In this document: in pieces, positions 1 through 10,056 of the stretch
How the letters are laid out: each line of letters opens with the position of its first letter
How positions within the stretch are numbered: the first letter of the stretch is position 1
Assembly: GCF_024346135.1 (NCBI RefSeq)
Contig: NZ_JAGQCJ010000004.1
Span: 62,001 to 126,000 of the forward strand
Source of the DNA: Cyanobium sp. CH-040
GTDB lineage: Bacteria > Cyanobacteriota > Cyanobacteriia > PCC-6307 > Cyanobiaceae
Length of the DNA stretch: 64,000 nt
Reading direction: 5' to 3'
The notes under the pieces: generated by a model
Database searches by the model: none
What the model saw: the letters and a program-made list of their open reading frames with translations, nothing else
What the model was told of the DNA's origin: nothing
Made by a program: the position numbers and the translations under genes

Positions 1-824
1 GAGCCGGTGTGCAGGTGCTGCAGGTTCCACCAGCCGCCGGCATCGCTGGCCACCACCAGCTCGCCGGCGCCGATCCAGAGGGGCTGGAACACCGAGATGC
101 CGCGATCGTCCGCCGGGCCGGACCCGGCCACCGGCCGGGCGTTGCGGAGATCCCCGGCCGGCGTCACCTCCGCCAGCCACAGCTGGCTGCGCTCCCAGGG
201 CATGTGCGGCTGCTGCCACTCCACCCAGGCCAGCTCGGCCCCGTCGGGGCTGAGGCAGGCGTAGCCGCAGAAGTCCGCGGGCCGGTGCAGCACCGCGGGC
301 TCGCCACCCGCCAGCGGCACCGCCACCAGCCAGTCGCGCTCCCCGGCTTCCATCACGCCGATCCAGCGCTGCCGGGCGGTGTCGATCAGGCCATCGGCGA
401 AGGCCCGCGCGGCCGGGGTGGTGAGGACCTGCAGCGGCCCCGCAGGCTTGCCGCTGGTGCGGTCCACAGGGCAGCGCCAGAGGCAGCGGTCGCCGTCGTG
501 CACGAACACCAGCGTGCCGTCGGCATAGGCGTAGCTGCCGCCCCCATAGGCGTGCACGCGGCTGCGCAGGTTCCAGGGCGCCGGCGTGAGCTCCACCGGC
601 TCGGCGCCGGGGCGGGCGGCTGGCCGCGCCAGCAGCGTGGTGCGGCCGCCCTCCTGGGGCCGCTGCTCCAGCCACAGCAGCAGTCCATCGCGCAGCAGGG
701 GCTCGCGCAGGGCCGGGGCGCTGCCCACCACCAGCGCGGCCGGCAGGGGAGGCTGTGGCGTTGGCTGTGGCGTTGCCTGCGGCGGTGGCGGGTGGTCTGG
801 GTTGGCGATCGGCGACTGCCCCAT
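1..824 (-). CDS. S9-family (prolyl oligopeptidase-like) peptidase, N-terminal part
   Basis: The frame is open from an ATG at 824 to the window edge, so the last part of the gene, including any catalytic domain, lies outside. About 274 residues are visible. After a Pro/Gln-rich leader they form repeated beta-propeller-like strands (for example LLWLEQRPQEGGRTTLLARP, then LSPDGAELAWVEW, then PLWIGAGELVVASDAGG), the pattern of the N-terminal propeller of acylaminoacyl-peptidase/dipeptidyl-peptidase proteins. The expected role is cytoplasmic oligopeptide hydrolysis. No signal peptide is seen. The family is inferred from the propeller half only, because the Ser-Asp-His triad is not in view. Confidence 0.75.
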   Translation of the reverse strand, partial: MGQSPIANPDHPPPPQATPQPTPQPPLPAALVVGSAPALREPLLRDGLLLWLEQRPQEGGRTTLLARPAARPGAEPVELTPAPWNLRSRVHAYGGGSYAYADGTLVFVHDGDRCLWRCPVDRTSGKPAGPLQVLTTPAARAFADGLIDTARQRWIGVMEAGERDWLVAVPLAGGEPAVLHRPADFCGYACLSPDGAELAWVEWQQPHMPWERSQLWLAEVTPAGDLRNARPVAGSGPADDRGISVFQPLWIGAGELVVASDAGGWWNLQHLHTG

Positions 825-893
825 GGTGCGGGCACCCCGACCCGGATGCCTGTTCAGCCGCCTTAAGCTGCCATAAACAAGGGAGATCGGTTC

Positions 894-1499
894 TTGGCAC
901 GCAGCTTCGCCCAGATGGCCCGCACGGCGGAGCAGCCCGGCCGCAGCGTCCAGGTGCCCAAAGAGCCCCTCGCCCAGTCCCCCATGCCGATCCACACCCT
1001 CGGCGACCGGGTGCTGCGCACCCCCGCCAGGCGGATCGGCAAGGTGGACGAATCCGTGCGCGATCTGGCCCGGGACATGCTGCGCAGCATGTACACCGCC
1101 CAGGGCATCGGCCTGGCCGCACCCCAGGTGGGCGTGCACAAGCAGCTGCTGGTGATCGACCTCGATCCCGACAACGCCGCCACGCCGCCTCTGGTGCTGA
1201 TCAACCCCGAGATCCGCTCCTTCGGCTCCGGCCTCGACTCCTACGAAGAGGGCTGCCTGAGCATCCCCGGGGTGTATCTCAACGTGGTGCGTCCCTCCAC
1301 GGTGGAGGTGACCTACCGCGATGAGCTGGGCCGCCCCCGGCGCCTGAAGGCCGATGGCCTGCTGGGTCGCTGCATCCAGCATGAGATGGACCATCTCAAC
1401 GGGGTGCTGTTCGTGGACCGGGTCACCGACGAGCTCAGCCTCAACGCCGAGCTGCAGGAGCATGGCTTCCAGCGGGGCGACGTCCAGCCGATCCACTGA
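894..1499 (+). CDS. def: Peptide deformylase
   Basis: This enzyme removes the formyl group from the N-terminal methionine of new proteins. All three metallo-enzyme motifs are present: GIGLAAPQVG at residues 71-80, EEGCLS at 118-123 with metal ligand Cys121, and QHEMDH at 162-167 with His163, Glu164 and His167. The protein has 201 residues. The chosen start is TTG at 894, because the MARSFAQ N-terminus resembles cyanobacterial orthologues as I remember them. An internal ATG at 915 would remove seven residues. A small membrane-protein gene follows after 8 nt and is probably co-transcribed. Confidence 0.95.
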   Translation: MARSFAQMARTAEQPGRSVQVPKEPLAQSPMPIHTLGDRVLRTPARRIGKVDESVRDLARDMLRSMYTAQGIGLAAPQVGVHKQLLVIDLDPDNAATPPLVLINPEIRSFGSGLDSYEEGCLSIPGVYLNVVRPSTVEVTYRDELGRPRRLKADGLLGRCIQHEMDHLNGVLFVDRVTDELSLNAELQEHGFQRGDVQPIH

Positions 1500-1507
1500 T
1501 CCCCGCC

Positions 1508-1705
1508 ATGCCGATGAAACCCCTGGCCGGGCTGTTCCTGGCCCTGGCCTGCCTGCTCGGCATCGCCGCCACCGGATCCGTCTTCGAACTCGCCTACGGA
1601 GACCCCGATCTGGGTGTGGCGACCACTCGCTCGATTCTGGCCCTGAGCCTGCCCGGCACGGTCCTCAGCCTGCTGCTGGCCATCCGCATCAACAGGCCGG
1701 TCTGA
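1508..1705 (+). CDS. Small two-helix membrane protein
   Basis: A 65-residue protein begins 8 nt after def. It consists of two hydrophobic segments (about residues 5-25 and 42-60) joined by a short polar loop with Tyr-Gly-Asp, and ends in a basic tail. I recognise it only as a conserved-hypothetical type in picocyanobacteria. A second ATG at 1514 would give a start at MKPLAG. The close spacing suggests one operon with def, but nothing visible indicates function. Confidence 0.7.
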   Translation: MPMKPLAGLFLALACLLGIAATGSVFELAYGDPDLGVATTRSILALSLPGTVLSLLLAIRINRPV

Positions 1706-1758
1706 ACGCTCGCCTCACTGGCCCCCACCCCTGGTGAGCCAGGTCCGGACTGCATACC

Positions 1759-2544
1759 ATGGCGATCTGCCTGGTCTCCCTCGCCATGCCCTTCCCCGCG
1801 CTGCTCCGTCGCAGCCCCCTGGCCGGTGTCGTGGTGGCCCTGGCTGCCTCGACCGTGTCGGCCGTCCCGGCCCTGCCGCCGGCCGGCGCCGCGTCACTGT
1901 TCCAGACCGCGGAGCTCAATCCCGACAACTTCGTGCTGGTGGCGGCGCCGATCGGTGACGGCACCCGTGCCCAGCTGAACATCTACGAACAGATCAACAG
2001 CCGCCGCCCCTGCTTCGCCGTGGCCGAGGGCAGGCCGGCCCGGGTGGAGCCCCTGCTGGCCACCTTCGACTTCACCGGCATCTGCGGCCGTTACCTCGAT
2101 GCCAACGGCTATTCGGTGCGGATCGGTGGCAGCGATCTGGCTCCCGCTTACCGGTTGAGCGTGGTGCGCGTCAACGACGACAACCTGCTGCTGGCGGTGC
2201 CGACGCGCTCCGGCGTGGGACCGGAGATGGTGGTGGCGCGCACCCTGGGCCCCGGCACGGACTACCTGCGGCTGGTGCTCGAACCGGGTTGGCAGCTCAT
2301 GCGCCGCGCCTACAACGGACGCAATCTCGGCCACGTGTACTTCTACCGCGACACCTGGCCGGGAGCCCCCGCCGATGTGGCCGGCAGCGGCGGGAGCACG
2401 GTGGGCGACGCTGTGCCGGCTCCAGAGACCACAGCTCCTGGGGCGTCGGCACCGGGTCCGACCGGTCAGTCCGGCCCGGTGCCGCTGGATGTGCAGCTGG
2501 GCAGCGATGCCCTGCTCATGGGCCCCGGTGGACAGGGTTTGTGA
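1759..2544 (+). CDS. DUF3747 domain secreted protein
   Basis: This 261-residue protein has a hydrophobic N-terminus ending near Ala-Gly-Ala-Ala, typical of a Sec signal peptide. The body matches the cyanobacterial DUF3747 pattern: FVLVAAPIG, LNIYEQINSRRPCF, FDFTGICGRYLDANGYSVRI, and a C-terminal EPGWQLMRRAYNGRN...GHVYFYRD. Two conserved-looking cysteines (in RRPCF and GICGR) could pair after export. The C-terminal 60 residues are Pro/Gly/Ser-rich and probably disordered. A start at the second methionine (1786) is also possible. The function of the family is not known to me; the location is probably periplasm or outside. Confidence 0.8.
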   Translation: MAICLVSLAMPFPALLRRSPLAGVVVALAASTVSAVPALPPAGAASLFQTAELNPDNFVLVAAPIGDGTRAQLNIYEQINSRRPCFAVAEGRPARVEPLLATFDFTGICGRYLDANGYSVRIGGSDLAPAYRLSVVRVNDDNLLLAVPTRSGVGPEMVVARTLGPGTDYLRLVLEPGWQLMRRAYNGRNLGHVYFYRDTWPGAPADVAGSGGSTVGDAVPAPETTAPGASAPGPTGQSGPVPLDVQLGSDALLMGPGGQGL

Positions 2545-2597
2545 GGCCGCAGGCCGCCTTGCTAGGTTCGGAAACTCCGTGAGATGAATCCAGCTTC

Positions 2598-2768
2598 ATG
2601 ACCCAGGTCACCGTCGGCGAGAACGAAGGCATCGAGTCGGCCCTGCGCCGGTTCAAGCGCCAGGTGTCCCGGGCTGGCATCTTTGCCGATCTGAAGCGGC
2701 TCCGCCATCACGAGACCCCAACCGAGAAGTACAAGCGCAAGGCCCAGCAGCGCCGCCGCCGCCGCTGA
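2598..2768 (+). CDS. rpsU: 30S ribosomal protein S21
   Basis: A 56-residue basic protein starts at ATG 2598. It has the S21 layout: [20 protein letters not shown], then [20 protein letters not shown], then [12 protein letters not shown]-type Arg-rich tail. S21 joins the 30S subunit late and helps initiation at the Shine-Dalgarno region. It stands alone here, between the DUF3747 gene and an uncertain ORF. Confidence 0.96.
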   Translation: MTQVTVGENEGIESALRRFKRQVSRAGIFADLKRLRHHETPTEKYKRKAQQRRRRR

Positions 2769-2836
2769 ACCGCGTTTCTACCGATTGTCGGGGTTCTCTT
2801 GCGTCTCCAGCCTGGGGACAGCGAGACCGAACCCCC

Positions 2837-3055
2837 ATGGCCCGGCACCTGTTTCCACGATCCACCTCCGTCGGCTCCCAGGCCCTGATGCAGTGGCCCC
2901 GGACAGGGCTGGCTGAGGACCTGGCCCAGCTTTCCTCCTGGTTCGCCGTGGCCCTGGCCCATGCCATGGGCAGGGCACTGGGGCCTGAGCCGGTCCCCCC
3001 TCCCCTGCTGGGCGTTCAGCCCTACCGGGACTGTCCCCGTCGCCGTCGTCGCTGA
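2837..3055 (+). CDS. Uncertain small ORF
   Basis: A 72-codon ORF with an ATG start lies between rpsU and the convergent comM. It has one amphipathic stretch around residues 30-48 and a Pro-rich then Arg-rich tail. I recognise no family. Chance open frames of this length are common at this GC. The main reason to list it is that it fills a 316-nt gap in which I see no other gene. Confidence 0.3.
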   Translation: MARHLFPRSTSVGSQALMQWPRTGLAEDLAQLSSWFAVALAHAMGRALGPEPVPPPLLGVQPYRDCPRRRRR

Positions 3056-3084
3056 GAGGCCCATCCGTGAGCCTGGGTTTGGGC

Positions 3085-5067
<1,983 letters not shown>

Positions 5068-5133
5068 GTGGCAGCGGGCCTGGCGCGACGGGCAGGTGAC
5101 GGCGGTGAGAATGGGCGGCAACAGAGCCCGGAC

Positions 5134-7119
5134 ATGAACGCCTTCAAGGCCCTCCGCACCCAGCTGAGCAAGCTGCAGCGACTGGCCCAGCCCTATTTCC
5201 TCCCTGTCGAGGACACCCAGGCGTGGCAGTTTCCCCTTCTGGTGGCGGCCCTGGTGGCGGTGGTGGTGGGCATCACCCTCCTGCTCCTCACCGGTGTCGT
5301 GGCCCTCAGCCGGCTGTTGATCCCTGAGCTGAGTGGCCGGTTCCTGCCCGGTGTACCGGAGCAGGTGGCCGCCATCTGGCGGGGACCCTGGGGTGCCGGG
5401 GTGATGGTGGTGCTCGCCGCGGGCCTGGCCACGTTCGCTGCCCTGCGCGCCAAGCTGCGGCAGGGGCGCTGGGTGCCCTGGACGATCCTGGGGGTGATCG
5501 TGCTGCTGATCCTGGTGATCAACGGCATCAATGTCGGCATCAGTTTCATTGCCCGCAATGTCGACAACGCCCTGGTGGCGTTCGACCAGGATGGCTTCTG
5601 GAAGATCGTCGGCATCTATGCCTTCTGCCTGGTGCTGGCGCTGCCGATCCGCGCCCTGCAGAGCTACCTCATCCCCAAGCTCGGCCTGCTGTGGCGGGAA
5701 TGGTTGAGTGGACGTCTGCTCGGCCGCTATCTCAGCAACCGCGCCTACTACGAGCTCAACCCCAACGACGAAACCAGCGAGGAGATCGACAACCCCGATC
5801 AGCGGATCTCCCAGGACACGGCCAGCTTCACCAATACCAGCCTGAGCGTGACGGTTGAGGTGCTGTCGGCGCTGCTCACCTTCTTCAGCTTCATCATCGT
5901 GCTGTGGAGCATCAGCGACCGGTTGGCGCTGCTGTTGCTTGCCTACTCCGTCGGCGGCACGGCCCTGATCGTCTTCGCCAGCCGTAAACTGGTGAAGCTG
6001 AATTATCAGCAGCTCAAGCTCGAGGCTGATTTCCGTTATGGCCTCGTGCACATTCGCGACAACGCCGAATCGATTGCCTTCTACCGCGGAGAGCAGCAGG
6101 AATCGCGTGAAGCGGTGCGTCGCCTCGATGGTGCCATCCAGAACTACAACCGTCTGATCATCTGGGAGGCGTTGATCAGCGTGATTCAGCGCTCCTACGA
6201 TTATTTCTCACGTTTCCTGCCATGGCTGGTGATCGCGCCCATCTATTTCGCCAGAGAGGTTGATTTCGGTGTGTTCGGTCAGGCCAGCATCGCCTTTTCC
6301 CAGGTGCTGTTCTCGGTCAGCTACATCGTCAACAACATCGACCGCCTGGCGGCCTTTTCGGCCGCCATCAGCCGACTGGAGGGATTCCAGGGCAAGGTGG
6401 ACGAGATCAGCGCCAGCTCCCGTCTGCCCGGCCGCAACGGTGCACCGGGCGGTCTGCGGCCCGACTCCATCCAGCTCAGCCATGTGGATCTGGTGCCGCC
6501 GCGCACCGACCGCACGCTGATCCACGACCTCAGTCTGGAGGTGGACCGCCAGCAGCGGCTGCTGGTGGTGGGGCCCTCGGGCTGCGGCAAGACGTCCTTC
6601 CTGCGGCTCGTGAGCGGCCTCTGGCCCCCGGCCGCCGGCCAGGTGGAGCGTCCCAGTGAAGGGGAACTGCTGTTCATCCCTCAGAAGCCCTACATGTTGC
6701 TGGGCAGCCTGCGCGAGCAGCTCTGCTACCCGCTGCAGCCGGAACGGTTCAGCGATGAGCAGCTGCGCCATGTGCTGCGCGAGGTGCGTCTGCCGGATCT
6801 GGCCCACCGTTACCCCGACTTCGACATCAAGCAGGACTGGCCGCGGGTGCTCTCTCTCGGTGAGCAGCAGCGCCTGGCCTTCGCCCGCCTGCTCCTGAAC
6901 GCGCCTCGGATCGTGGTGCTCGATGAGGCCACCAGCGCCCTGGACGTGGACACCGAGCGCCACCTCTACCAGCTGCTGCTGGAGCGCGACATCGCCTTCG
7001 TGAGCGTGGGCCACCGCCCCACCCTCACCGCGTTCCACGACACGGTGCTGGAGCTGGACGGGACCGGGGCCTGGCGGTTGATGCCGGCGGCCAGCTATGT
7101 ATTCGGAGGTCATGCCTGA
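5134..7119 (+). CDS. ABC transporter, fused permease and ATPase (ABC_membrane_2/SbmA-BacA/ABCD type)
   Basis: The 661-residue half-transporter has transmembrane segments around residues 33-62, 86-105, 117-140, 157-175, 241-285 and 362-395. The motif EEIDNPDQRISQD at 216-228 is diagnostic of the peroxisomal ABCD/SbmA class. The ATPase has Walker A GPSGCGKT at 480-487, signature LSLGEQQRLAFARLL at 573-587, Walker B IVVLDEATSALD at 593-604 and switch His627. It probably works as a homodimer in the thylakoid or plasma membrane; the substrate is unknown. The start is ATG 5134. An upstream in-frame GTG at 5068, adjoining the HIT stop, is less likely. The last codons overlap the HLIP gene. Confidence 0.93.
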   Translation: MNAFKALRTQLSKLQRLAQPYFLPVEDTQAWQFPLLVAALVAVVVGITLLLLTGVVALSRLLIPELSGRFLPGVPEQVAAIWRGPWGAGVMVVLAAGLATFAALRAKLRQGRWVPWTILGVIVLLILVINGINVGISFIARNVDNALVAFDQDGFWKIVGIYAFCLVLALPIRALQSYLIPKLGLLWREWLSGRLLGRYLSNRAYYELNPNDETSEEIDNPDQRISQDTASFTNTSLSVTVEVLSALLTFFSFIIVLWSISDRLALLLLAYSVGGTALIVFASRKLVKLNYQQLKLEADFRYGLVHIRDNAESIAFYRGEQQESREAVRRLDGAIQNYNRLIIWEALISVIQRSYDYFSRFLPWLVIAPIYFAREVDFGVFGQASIAFSQVLFSVSYIVNNIDRLAAFSAAISRLEGFQGKVDEISASSRLPGRNGAPGGLRPDSIQLSHVDLVPPRTDRTLIHDLSLEVDRQQRLLVVGPSGCGKTSFLRLVSGLWPPAAGQVERPSEGELLFIPQKPYMLLGSLREQLCYPLQPERFSDEQLRHVLREVRLPDLAHRYPDFDIKQDWPRVLSLGEQQRLAFARLLLNAPRIVVLDEATSALDVDTERHLYQLLLERDIAFVSVGHRPTLTAFHDTVLELDGTGAWRLMPAASYVFGGHA

Positions 7120-7321
7120 GCCCATGTCCTCCACTGCCGAGACCGCCGCTGCCGGGGTGCCGGCCACCAGCGCCACCACCGGCGATGTGCCCGCCTTCGG
7201 CTGGAGCGCCTACGCCGAGCGGGTGAACGGCCGCTTCGCCATGGTGGGTTTCGCGGCGGTGCTGGTGATCGAAGCCCTGAGCGGCGAAACCTTCCTGCGC
7301 TGGGCCGGCCTGGTGCCCTGA
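7112..7321 (+). CDS. hli: High-light-inducible (HLIP/Hli) chlorophyll-binding protein
   Basis: The 69-residue protein has a single membrane helix carrying the Lhc-type chlorophyll-binding motif ERVNGRFAMVGF at residues 36-47. Here Glu36, Asn39 and Arg41 supply the ligand and ion pair between two helices. A Ser/Thr/Ala-rich N-terminus precedes it. Hlips dimerise, bind chlorophyll and carotenoid, and protect PSII assembly and chlorophyll synthesis intermediates. ATG 7112 overlaps the ABC gene by 8 nt, so translation is probably coupled; ATG 7124 is an alternative start. Confidence 0.93.
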   Translation: MPEPMSSTAETAAAGVPATSATTGDVPAFGWSAYAERVNGRFAMVGFAAVLVIEALSGETFLRWAGLVP

Positions 7322-7382
7322 ACGTCAGGTCTGCCAGTCAGGTCTTGCGATGAGGCTTGCTGAGGGCCAGGCCGGGGAAGCG

Positions 7383-7886
7383 TCAGGGCAGGGAGATCAG
7401 ATCGATCTGCCAGAGGCCGTTGCGGCTCACCTCCACGGCCAGCTGGCGTCCGTCGGCGCGCAGGTGCACCCGCCGCGGCACTCCGGCCGGGGTGATCGGC
7501 AGCGGCCGCGCATTGCCCAGGGATCGCTGGTAGAGCACCAGCTCGGTGCGCCCCTGCAGCTGGCGCACCACCGCCAGCCGTTCGCCGCTCACGTCCACCG
7601 ACACGCTCAGCGGCTGGGCGTCAGGGCGGTTCAGGCCCGGCAGGGGCAGCTGCACGCCCCGGTCCAGATCCACCAGCTGCACCCGATCCCGCCCCTGGCG
7701 CGCGCTGATCAAGGCCAGCCAGCGGCCCGCCAGTGAGGGTTCGCGGCTGCTCTCCTCCTGCTCCAGCGCCTGGTTCAGAGCCACCAGGGGCACCGGCTGA
7801 AGCCCAGCGCAGCCTCCTGCCAGCAGCAGGCCCGCCAGGGGGAGCAGCGGCGCCAGGATGCGCCAGGCAGCTGCAGCCCGGTTCAT
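7383..7886 (-). CDS. Lipoprotein with beta-propeller-like repeats, downstream member of a pair
   Basis: The 167-residue protein has a lipoprotein signal ending LLLAGGC (Cys about residue 26). Two or three TolB/PD40-like strand units follow, including GRWLALISARQGRDRVQLVD, SVDVSGERLAVVRQLQGRTE and HLRADGRQLAVEVSRNGLW. Its ATG overlaps the stop of the upstream lipoprotein gene by 4 nt (ATGA). The two proteins share the same design, so they may be tandem duplicates or halves of one propeller. Periplasmic localisation is inferred. Confidence 0.75.
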   Translation of the reverse strand: MNRAAAAWRILAPLLPLAGLLLAGGCAGLQPVPLVALNQALEQEESSREPSLAGRWLALISARQGRDRVQLVDLDRGVQLPLPGLNRPDAQPLSVSVDVSGERLAVVRQLQGRTELVLYQRSLGNARPLPITPAGVPRRVHLRADGRQLAVEVSRNGLWQIDLISLP

Positions 7887-8440
7887 GGCGGCGGGCCGCC
7901 ACCCTGCACCGCCGTGCCGGCCGGCAGGTCCCGTTCCAGCAGGCCGCTGAGATCGAACACCTGCACCCGCCGCTCGCCCTGGCGAAGCATCTGCACGGCC
8001 AGGCGTGAGCCATCGGCGGCGAGGCTGATCCGCTCGGGCTGGCTTCCGGCCTGCAGGGGAAGCCTCAGCAGCCTGCCGCGCAGACGATCCTCGATCACGA
8101 CCCGTCGCCGCTCTCCCTCCTGCACCAGCACGGCCACGTATCGCCCGGTCCAGCTCAGGGCCGGCGACTGGTGCGGCTCACGGCGGCGCAGCCGCAGCGG
8201 ACGGAGGTTGCCGCCGGGCTGGTCCTGCAGGATCAGCCGGGCTCTGCCGTCGCGCTCCAGCACTGAGGCCAGCAGGCGTCCGTCGCCGCTGAGTGCCGGA
8301 TCGATGCGGTTGCCGCTCCCTGGGCCGGTGCCCGGTGCCTGCCGAACCCGCCCCAGGGAGCATCCGCCCACCATCAGCGCCAGCAGGGACGACACCAGCA
8401 GAGCGGTGCTGCGAGGCCGGAATCCAAGCCCAGCTGCCAT
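7883..8440 (-). CDS. Lipoprotein with beta-propeller-like repeats, upstream member of a pair
   Basis: The 185-residue protein has a lipoprotein signal ending LMVGGC (Cys about residue 27). PD40/TolB-like units follow: IDPALSGDGRLLASVLERDG, SPALSWTGRYVAVLVQEGE and ISLAADGSRLAVQMLRQGE, each a Ser/Gly-containing turn followed by a Leu/Val strand. It comes 18 nt after ycf66 and overlaps the next lipoprotein gene by 4 nt. It is too short for a full propeller. Function is unknown. Confidence 0.75.
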   Translation of the reverse strand: MAAGLGFRPRSTALLVSSLLALMVGGCSLGRVRQAPGTGPGSGNRIDPALSGDGRLLASVLERDGRARLILQDQPGGNLRPLRLRRREPHQSPALSWTGRYVAVLVQEGERRRVVIEDRLRGRLLRLPLQAGSQPERISLAADGSRLAVQMLRQGERRVQVFDLSGLLERDLPAGTAVQGGGPPP

Positions 8441-8458
8441 CGGGGCCGGGGGTGCGGG

Positions 8459-9445
8459 TCAGTCGTCGAAGCGCGAGGAATTGTCCCTGGGTCCGGCGGG
8501 ACCGCTGCCGGCGCTGGGGGCGCCGCTCCGGCGGGTGCTCCCGCCTGGGGCTTCCGAGGGGGCCTCGGAGGCCCGAGGGCCTCGTGCGGCACGCGCGACC
8601 GGGCTGTAGTCCGCGTCGCTGATGGCGCCCTCCTCGGGGCCGCGGCCGCGGATGGGCGAACCCTGGGGGATGCCCGGACGGCTCGGATCGCCGCCCGGGC
8701 CGGGCGCACCGGGCCCCGCCGGGCCGCGGCGGCTGGAGCGGGGCATGGTGTCGGAGGCGGCGGCGGGCCGGCTGCCCCGCCGCACTTCGGGCTGGCTGTC
8801 ACGGTCGCGGCGGCGGGCGCCGAACTCGGGTGTGGAACTCGGCCGGCCGGAGCCGAAGCGGGCGGGCGGCGCGGGAGGAGCGCTGGCGCGGGGCTCGTCG
8901 TCCCAGCTGTCTGGGGCCGCGCGACCGCCATCGCTCGAGCGACGGCTGGCGGCCCGCTCGGGAATGGCGGCCCGGCTGGTGCGGCGCGGACGGTAGAAGT
9001 CGTCTTCCTCGGCGTCAGCGCCCCTGCTGGGGATCCGGCGACGCAGGGGCTCAGGTTCATCGAAGCGGTCGGCTTCACCGCCCTCCTCCCAGCTGCGCCC
9101 CCCCATGCGTGGGCGGTAGGGCGGAGCGGAGGGCAGGGGCTCCTCGTCGTCGAAGTAGGCCGAGCGGCGTGCCTGCTCGGTGGTCACACCCCGCAGGCGC
9201 ACGCTTTCGTAGGCGAAGAACACCGTCGTGCCGGCCAGCAGGAACTGTCCGAACTGGAGAATCGGATCCAGACGCCAGCCCTGGAAGAAGAGAATGCCGC
9301 CGCAGAGCAGGCCCACCGCGGCGAAGAACACGTCGTAGTCGCGGGCCAGGGCCGGCTTGAAGTTGCGGATGAAGTAGAGCAGCGCTCCACCCACGGCCAG
9401 CACGATGCCGACGATGCTGGCCCAGTTCAGACTGGCGTTGACCAC
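8459..9445 (-). CDS. ycf66: Ycf66-family membrane protein with long disordered tail
   Basis: The N-terminal 90 residues fit the Ycf66 family: NWASIVGIVLAVGGALLYF, then KPALARDYDVFFAAVGLLCG, then FFQGWRLDPILQFGQFLLAG, ending VFFAYESVRLRG. They form three or four membrane segments. The remaining 235 residues are hydrophilic and rich in Arg, Pro, Ser, Asp and Glu, with no visible domain. The protein is conserved in cyanobacteria and some plastids without a settled function. It lies between psbX and the lipoprotein pair on the same strand. Confidence 0.9.
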   Translation of the reverse strand: MVNASLNWASIVGIVLAVGGALLYFIRNFKPALARDYDVFFAAVGLLCGGILFFQGWRLDPILQFGQFLLAGTTVFFAYESVRLRGVTTEQARRSAYFDDEEPLPSAPPYRPRMGGRSWEEGGEADRFDEPEPLRRRIPSRGADAEEDDFYRPRRTSRAAIPERAASRRSSDGGRAAPDSWDDEPRASAPPAPPARFGSGRPSSTPEFGARRRDRDSQPEVRRGSRPAAASDTMPRSSRRGPAGPGAPGPGGDPSRPGIPQGSPIRGRGPEEGAISDADYSPVARAARGPRASEAPSEAPGGSTRRSGAPSAGSGPAGPRDNSSRFDD

Positions 9446-9522
9446 GGCCGATCACCCTCGGAGCGTGGGCCCACTGTAGGGAGGGCCAGGGCGGGAAACC
9501 CGGTGGCGCCCCGGGATCGGCT

Positions 9523-9645
9523 TCAGAGGCGGCGGTCCACCTGGTCGGTCTGGCTGATCAGCACCAGCGCCACGGTGATGGGCACCACCACGATCACCGC
9601 GCCCCAGACGAGGCTGCTGAGGAAGTTGGCGAGGGAAGGGGTCAT
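9523..9645 (-). CDS. psbX: Photosystem II protein PsbX
   Basis: A 40-residue single-helix protein starts at ATG 9645. It has the PsbX pattern: [17 protein letters not shown], then a hydrophobic helix [15 protein letters not shown], then the polar end QTDQVDRRL. PsbX is a peripheral small subunit of PSII near cytochrome b559 and influences quinone turnover at QB. It lies 77 nt upstream of ycf66 on the same strand, so the two could be co-transcribed. Confidence 0.93.
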   Translation of the reverse strand: MTPSLANFLSSLVWGAVIVVVPITVALVLISQTDQVDRRL

Positions 9646-9735
9646 GGGGAGGCCGCCGCGGTCACGCGATTCGAGGCGTGATCCTAGGCAGTGACGGCGG
9701 CTTTCTACGCTGTGGCCACCACTGCTTAGAGGTTT

Positions 9736-10056
9736 GTGACGGCCCTGCCCGCCTCCCCCCTGGCCTGGATCCATCTGTCGCTGGGCATGCTGCTGGCGCT
9801 GTGGACGTTGCTGTTCCTGTTCCGGATCGTGCTCACGTGGTACCCGCAGGTGGACCTGCAGCACGGCGTGATGCGCCTGATCGGCCTGCCCACCGAGCCG
9901 CTGCTGGCGCCCACCCGGCGGCTGATCCAGCCGATCGGCGGGGTGGACGTCACCCCCGTGGTGTGGGTGGGTCTGGTGAGTCTGCTGCGGGAGCTGCTGG
10001 TGGGGCAGCAGGGCCTGCTGACGCAGGTGCTGCAACGCTCCCTGCCGGTGGCCTGA
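9736..10056 (+). CDS. YggT/Ycf19-family membrane protein
   Basis: The 106-residue protein has two hydrophobic segments (about residues 10-30 and 70-88). The linking segment [13 protein letters not shown]...[27 protein letters not shown] is the YggT/CCB3 signature. Members are linked to cytochrome b6f assembly and nucleoid or thylakoid organisation in plastids and cyanobacteria. The start is GTG 9736. It ends directly against the convergent accC; the two stop codons together read TGATCA. Confidence 0.9.
   Translation: MTALPASPLAWIHLSLGMLLALWTLLFLFRIVLTWYPQVDLQHGVMRLIGLPTEPLLAPTRRLIQPIGGVDVTPVVWVGLVSLLRELLVGQQGLLTQVLQRSLPVA

Noticed and set aside
9-866. 285-codon plus-strand ORF at the window start
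   Set aside because: The minus-strand frame encodes a propeller-like peptidase. This one is a Gly/Ala/Arg-rich shadow.
5068-5133. Earlier GTG start for the ABC transporter
   Set aside because: It adds 22 residues of low-complexity Gly/Arg/Gln sequence. ATG 5134 gives the usual length and a sensible N-terminus.
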